Origin: Allodiplogaster sudhausi
Lineage: Eukaryota; Nematoda; Chromadorea; Rhabditida; Diplogasteridae
Assembly (NCBI GenBank): GCA_945643635.1
Contig: CALZFC010000035.1
Span: 3,798,501 to 3,862,500, forward strand
DNA length: 64,000 nt
Reading direction: 5' to 3'
A program made the position numbers and the translations under genes. Position 1 is the first letter of the stretch; every line of letters starts with the position of its first letter. Below, in pieces: positions 58,790-64,000 of this stretch. The notes beneath the pieces were generated by a model. The model did not search any database and was not told the origin of the DNA. It saw only the letters and a program-made list of their open reading frames with translations.

Positions 58790-59155
58790 CCCTATTTTCT
58801 CTATTAGTGCACCCGGGGGTACTATTTTTCAATGCCCTTGCGAGAGGGGGGGCACTATTAGAGGGGAGGTTCTATTAGAGGGAGGGGTTCTGTTTTTCAA
58901 AGTGATTGACTAAAAGTTTGCTAACAACATTTTATCCTTAAAAAAAAGAGATTTACAGCTTATCTTGAATGGAATTGTCACTGGAATATCCGTTATACCG
59001 TAGATTTTAAATGAATTTGCAATCAGTTCATTGAGAAGAGCATCCCATGCCTCCAGGATTCACTCGACGTACATCTCGAGCCGAGGTATTAGACTACTAG
59101 GGGCACTATTGGAGAGGGGGGAATAGAAGGAGGGGCACTAATAGAGAAAATACAG
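58790..59155. mobile_element. TA-flanked MITE, Tc1/mariner (pogo/Tigger)-like ends
   Basis: Starts CCCTATTTTCTCTATTAGTG at 58790 and ends with the reverse complement of CTGTATTTTCTCTATTAGTG at 59155. TA lies at 58788-58789 and 59156-59157. The ends are rich in G (GGGGGCACTATTAGAGGGG-like runs) and no transposase is present; 366 bp. Confidence 0.85.
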
Positions 59156-59572
59156 TACTCACATAGAGATACATTTCCATGCAATAAAAGTGCATATTTG
59201 GTTTTCTGGCATATTTTCCTTCAAAACAGATGAAACTTATGAAATTTTCCGGGTTGCTCTTTATATAATCATCAGCAGCCTACTTACTGATAGTAGATTA
59301 CGCTCACTATAAACTAGTGAAAAAAAAATCAATAATTCAATATGACCCGGATTGCACACATTTTGGCTTGCTGGATAAAATAATTCATTTCTTTGATATT
59401 CGGGTACTTTTTATTGAACAGATGGTTAAGCTGGCATTGTTGAAGAGCGTCTTTGCTATATGTTTTCTGTTTTAATTGTGAACTAAAAGAAAGAATACAA
59501 TAAAATATATATTCCTAGGGTGTGAACGATACCTCCTCATCTTCTGCGACCAGGTGGCTTAGGTGAACAGCC

Positions 59573-59680
59573 ATGCCGCACAACGACAACCTCATCAATG
59601 GCGACATTGAAATCGGCGAGTAAGATTTGGAGGTAGGGGGAGGGGTAGGGTACGGTAAAGTATACGGTAGAAAGTGGATG
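59573..59680 (+). pseudogene. Inverted copy of astacin C exon 2 / intron 2 / exon 3 start
   Basis: From GTGAACAGCCATG to CGGTAGAAAGTGGATG this repeats, on the opposite strand, the 57705-57810 part of astacin C. It includes the GTAAGAT donor, a G-rich intron and the GGTAG|AAAG acceptor. The flanks do not match, so it is an isolated exon fragment. Confidence 0.8.
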
Positions 59681-60006
59681 CCCGCTTTACGCCAGTCTAC
59701 CCGCGTACAAGTCGTGTTACGGCGTCAATTCGACGACATGAACAAGTTGGTGTTTTGTGTTTTGAAATAACGAATCAATTTTTACGGTATAGCAGACTTA
59801 ATACGCGTGAAAACGAATAATAGAGTGTAAGTAACCAACCTTTCTTGTTTTTTTTTGTTCTTATTTGTATGTTTGTTTGACAAATAGTATGTACATATAT
59901 TTGCTGATGGTGAGTAATTTTATTCTTCTTACAAAATATGCAAGGTGAAACTGAACCTAGTTCAAAATAACATTTACAGTTTTCTCATAATTATAGATGC
60001 ATCTAA

Positions 60007-60035
60007 GATAACTTTGCCGCCAAGGCAAAGTTATC
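60007..60035 (+). other. Perfect 12-bp stem hairpin
   Basis: GATAACTTTGCC, loop GCCAA, GGCAAAGTTATC. No gene adjoins closely and no T-run follows immediately; the role is unknown. Confidence 0.6.
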
Positions 60036-60199
60036 AAGGACCATTAAACTCCCTCCCTGTCTAGGTCACCGTGGCTTCTCTTTTTTATGTGTTTATTGTT
60101 CTTTTGAGTATTATGGGCAGAAAAACTCGAGGAATACCAAGATTTGGTTGTTGTTCATAAAGGCAAATAGCTCCAGGGGTCCAGATGGCAACGGAAAGA

Positions 60200-61061
60200 A
60201 AGGCTATTAAGATGTTCTTGAAAAAGGGTTCTTCGTTCCAGATGTCTTTGTAAAGGTCAAAGAATAGAAGATGACTGGCTTGAACGGCGTGGTGCAGCTG
60301 CCTGCCAGTTGCTCCGGTGCTAAATTGCCCAATTCATTCTCTCTCTCTCTCTCGTCTCTCTTTCTATTCTCTTCCTCCCTCTCTCTCTTCTCTCTCTCTC
60401 TCTCTTCTCTCGCTCTCTCAATTATCCCTCTTTCCTTTTTCTCGTCTATTCCAATCTGCCCAGTGAACTCCCAAACAATCTTTCTCTCTTTCTCTGCCTC
60501 TCTGTCTCTCTCTCTCTTTCTGTCTCACTCTCTCTCTCTCTCTCTCTCTTCTCTCTCCTCCTTTATCTTTGCTTCAACATGTGGATGTGATTACATCAGC
60601 TCGCTCCCAAAGTCTACCCTTGATCGGGGCCGCTCCTGCACTTTATCACCCCCTCTGCTGCTTCTCCCTTCTCCGAATGAGACGATGGCGAAGACGTGCG
60701 AGAACAAAGAGAGTCAGAGAAAGAAAGAAATAGCATGAAAGTTCGAGAGAATCAGAGAAAAACGAGTCAGAGTAATAAAGAAATAACACGGAAGCTAGAG
60801 AGAATCAAAGAAAAGAAAAGAGTCAGAGAAACAGAGAAATAGCACGGAAGCTCGAGAGAATCAGAGAAAAAAGAGAGTCAGAGCAATAAAGAAATAGCAC
60901 GGAAGCTCGAGAGAATCAGAGCAGCAGCCAGGAAGGCTCTTTTTTTGGCGGGAAACAAATGGACGGCCATTCCTGCTTCCTCTCTACCAAAAGTGCCAAA
61001 GTACATCTTTTTCTTTTTGTTTTTTCTTGCACTATGCACTCTCTGCCGATGTTGCGAAGGG

Positions 61062-61104
<43 letters not shown>

Positions 61105-61440
61105 TGAGTGCCATGCATAAATAGGCAAGTCCCTAGGAAGAGGCTCTCATTCGCTCGCTCTGGGTCGAAGAAGGACCACTCCGGGATTAACCCACCCCTT
61201 CCCCCTCTCACCCCCTGCACCATCAAGTGTCTTTTCCATATTTTGCCATAACTCAACTGCGCTTAAACAGGCTGTCCATGCAGCTTAAAATACACCCAAA
61301 TTTGCAGTGTGCGTTTATCTTATTAGATGACATTTTCTTGATGGTGAGTATTGCGGAAGATTTTATGGTCTTTGGGCAGCCTATTAAAATTTATATGTAG
61401 AATGTTTGTTCGTGAGCTAATTAGAATGTAATTCTTGGAT
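60200..61440. other. Spacer with CT and repeat sequence, no gene seen
   Basis: Contains (CT)n at 60340-60560 and three to four degenerate copies of an AGCACGGAAGCTCGAGAGAA unit at 60720-60925. A (GA)n tract is at 61060-61105. A plus frame from 60271 is mainly (CT)n and is not called. Confidence 0.5.
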
Positions 61441-61447
61441 TGCCATA

Positions 61448-61523
61448 TCTTGTGATATTCCAATTCCAGGTAGATCATCTTGTGATTCCAGGTAGATCAT
61501 CTTGTGATTCCAGGTAGATCATG
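61448..61523 (+). repeat. Triplicated 22-bp leader repeat with splice acceptors
   Basis: Three copies of TTCCAGGTAGATCATCTTGT lie immediately before the FAR start codon, with TTCCAG at 61469, 61491 and 61513. Each could serve as a cis- or SL trans-splice acceptor, giving 5' leaders of 51, 29 or 7 nt. Confidence 0.85.
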
Positions 61524-62667
61524 TACTGCTCGTTCGCCCTCTTTATCCTCTCGGCTATCGCCGTCATGGCCGCCCCCGTCCCCGACTACGACGTCAAGGA
61601 CATCCCCGAGCAGTACAGAGGTGAGAGAATTGTTTTGCTTAGATCTAAAAAAAGACTAACTGATTAAACAAAACACTAATTAAAAATATTAATTTAAGAA
61701 AAATTTAGCAATTAAAATAAATGTATATATGTATATACAGAAATATTAAAACATACATACATGTATAAAAACAACAAAACTGTCTTCCAGGCCTGATCCC
61801 GCAGTCGGTGCTCGACTTTGCCTCTGGCCTCTCCGACGAGGACAAGGCGATCCTCAAGGAGGTCGCCAAGGACTACAAGAGCTACAAGAACGAGGATGAG
61901 GTCGGTTTTCTTTTTGTCATTAATTTATTTTTCGCTAAAGAAATGCTTATAATGAAGAGAGAGAGAAAAGTACATTTAAGCAAATGAAAAAAAATGAAAT
62001 AAAAAATAAAAACGGTTGCAATTTCCAGGCTCTCGCCGCCCTGAAGGCCAAGTCGGAGAGCCTTGGCGCCAAGGCCGAGGAGCTGCACAAGGCGCTCAAG
62101 GAGAAGATTGACGCACTCGGAGACGACGCCAAGGCCTTCGCCAAGGCCATCATTAAGGAGGGACGCGAGCTGCACGCCGAGTTCCTCGCCGGCAACAAGC
62201 CCTCGCTCGACGACCTCAAGGGCAAGGTGCGCGGCCGTGTTTTGGGGAAGTTGGAGGAGGGCCGTGTTTTGGGAAAGGAAAATTGTATGAGGGCCGTGTT
62301 TTGTAAAAAGAAGGGCCATGTTTTGTAAAAAATAAAAAATAAAGTCCGTGTTTTGTAAAAAGAAGGGAAGTGTTCGGAAAAAAATAAGGGTAGTGTTTTG
62401 TAAACAGAAAAACTTCAAATAGATCTGGCAACAATAGCTATCTAAAGTGCATTACTATCATCGAAAAATAAGAGAGAAAATAAATTTTTGAAGAAAATAA
62501 ATTTAGTAAAGAAAATTATTTCCTAGGCTCTCGCCTACTTCGACAAGTACCACGCGCTCTCCGACGACGCCAAGGCCGACCTCGAGAAGAACTTCCCGCT
62601 CACCGCTGGCCTCTTCAAGAACGAGCAGGTCCAGGCGCTCATCAAGCAGCACCTCAAGAAGGACTAA
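61521..62667 (+). CDS. Fatty-acid and retinol-binding protein (FAR)
   Basis: Four exons in phase: 61521-61620, 61791-61900, 62029-62226, 62527-62667; 182 residues. Signal peptide (MYCSFALFILSAIAVMA) with APVPDYDVKDIPEQYRG at the mature N-terminus. The rest is all alpha-helical with the family pattern: LIPQSVLDFASGLSDEDKAI, YKSYKNEDEALAALKAKSES, DDAKAFAKAIIKEGRELHAE, YFDKYHALSDDAKADL and FPLTAGLFKNEQV, ending HLKKD. FAR proteins are nematode-specific, secreted, and carry fatty acids and retinol in a helical cavity. Length and lysine/alanine richness are typical. The coding exons are GC-rich, with strong codon bias, suggesting high expression. Which far paralogue it is cannot be told here. Confidence 0.96.
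62235..62405 (+). repeat. Degenerate repeat with CCGTGTTTTGGGAAA core
   Basis: About seven imperfect copies of a GGxxGTGTTTTGtaaaaAga-type unit, 20-30 bp, fill the start of the third FAR intron. Confidence 0.75.
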
Positions 62668-62938
62668 AAAGAAGGAGACTTCACTTGACCAATCTCTCTC
62701 TCTCTCTCTCAACGATAAGCAACTCTCTATCTGTGTACTGATTGTATCTCTACTTACTCTAGCAATAAGTAATAAGTGCAATGTTCTACATTCTTGGTGT
62801 ACATTAGGAGTGAAGAAGAATGATGCGATAAATTTTTGTACAAACCAATGAAAGCTCGCTAGTAGACACCTGCTTCTCTCTCTCACTCTCTCCTCTATCT
62901 CCTCTCTCTCATTCTCTCACTCTCTCACACTCTCTCTC

Positions 62939-62976
<38 letters not shown>

Positions 62977-63429
62977 TCTCTCTCACTCTCTCTCTCTCTC
63001 ACTCTCACTCTTGTGTTCCAAATCGTAGCCTTGCTCCGGTCGTTGTTTTCAACAACATGGCTGATCTCCCTGTGCTCGGCTTTCTCATGGCTTTTTTTCC
63101 ATCAAAATGGATTCATCTCTTAGCTGATGCAATCGTTGTTGATCATCCGGAGGAAAGGAAGAAGAAGAAAAAGAACCAAAACAACAGTACATCCCTCGCC
63201 ATTATGTATGTGAAAAGAGAGAGATATCCCCTGTAATACAGAGAAAAAGACAGTCACAACCTTACTAAAAGCAGTTTATTCATGCTTCATTTGAAAAGTG
63301 AGATAAAGATGCCAAAAGTGACCAATCACCTAATATTTAGGGTCAGAGCGTCGTTTGATGATTAGACAGAAACACCAAAATTCAAATTGTAAACCGAACA
63401 GCAGAGAAGCAGTAAGAAGAGCACGAAAC

Positions 63430-63496
<67 letters not shown>

Positions 63497-63903
63497 AGAG
63501 AGAGCTCCAAGCTGCTATGGAGTCAACTAGTTTCTGTCGAACAACTGTTAATGCTAGAGAGAAAAGTCATATAAGAATATCTCAAACGGTAAAATTTGTT
63601 AAGAACCGTGGTCAGAAGCGTTGATCAAAGGAAAAGCGTATCCCACTTCGTCTCTCTAATTGAGTAACGACAAAGAAACTGGTATTAGTGTGTACGTAAT
63701 AGTAATTTCATATAGCTAACTACATTCTACTTTTTTGATCTTGTTGTTTACTTGGTCTCTCTTTCAGTTCTGTGATGCATGAACGATGAAAGGCCACAGC
63801 TTCGCTTACGCCAGATTCCGTTCCCAGGGAGCTCTTAGATCGTTTAGGGAGATTACAAGTACATTACAAGCAGAGCGAGAGAAACGAAAAGCCAGAGAGA
63901 GAA

Positions 63904-63936
<33 letters not shown>

Positions 63937-64000
63937 GAAGGAGAGAGAGAGAGAAAGAGAGAGAGAGAGTGAGGAAGAGAGAGAGAGAGTGAGATAGAGA
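62668..64000. other. Microsatellite-rich spacer, no gene seen
   Basis: (CT)n at 62690-62710 and 62870-63010, (GA)n at 63430-63500 and 63870-64000. No exon with splice context recognised; the end of the window may lie in an intron of a further gene. Confidence 0.6.

Overview
This window is nuclear DNA of a nematode. The genes are cut into many short exons with small introns. The gene set is typical of nematodes: a fatty-acid/retinol-binding (FAR) protein, a cuticlin with a von Willebrand A domain plus a ZP domain (CUT-6 type), a serpentine chemoreceptor, a CAP/SCP secreted protein, three astacin (NAS) genes, an Elongin-B homologue and an amidated-neuropeptide precursor. Introns and spacers are unusually rich in (CT)n/(AG)n tracts, which create many spurious Ser/Leu- or Arg/Glu-rich open frames. 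I rebuilt the genes by hand from splice signals, reading-phase continuity and protein motifs. No search or alignment was run.

Layout. 0-11 kb: the end of an unrecognised minus-strand gene, then two tandem sets of homologous exons for a charged, low-complexity protein (one set has an in-frame stop), then exons of an NHL-repeat beta-propeller. 13-14 kb: a complete CAP gene (minus). 15-16 kb: a TATA-driven secretory first exon cut short by a TTAA-flanked inverted-repeat element. 16.3-19.5 kb: a complete 12-exon cut-6-like gene (minus). 20.6-22.6 kb: a complete seven-transmembrane chemoreceptor (minus). 22.8-29.9 kb: a 7.07-kb DNA transposon with terminal inverted repeats, TA target duplications and two minus-strand genes. 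One is an EnSpm/CACTA-like transposase with zinc fingers. The other is a multi-exon companion protein, a relative of which lies at 49-50.6 kb.

30.3-37.3 kb: a minus-strand non-LTR retrotransposon (ORF1, endonuclease, reverse transcriptase) sits exactly between two 1.3-kb direct repeats. 37-48.3 kb: a segmentally duplicated cluster with astacin A, a precursor holding four almost identical 155-bp exon/intron units (FHMGW-amide), a decayed second copy of that precursor, and the truncated astacin B. 52.1-53.5 kb: an Elongin-B gene with a fold-back element in its last intron. 54.3-58.1 kb: a complete astacin-EGF-CUB gene (minus). 61.5-62.7 kb: a complete FAR gene with a triplicated splice-acceptor leader. 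The last 1.3 kb is mostly microsatellite.

The secreted proteins (CAP, FAR, astacins, cuticlin) and the neuropeptide fit ordinary nematode cuticle, gut and neural biology, and I see no operon-like spacing. The most interesting points are the two-gene transposon and its diverged relative, the retrotransposon exactly between long direct repeats, the recently amplified neuropeptide exons, and three probable GC-AG introns.
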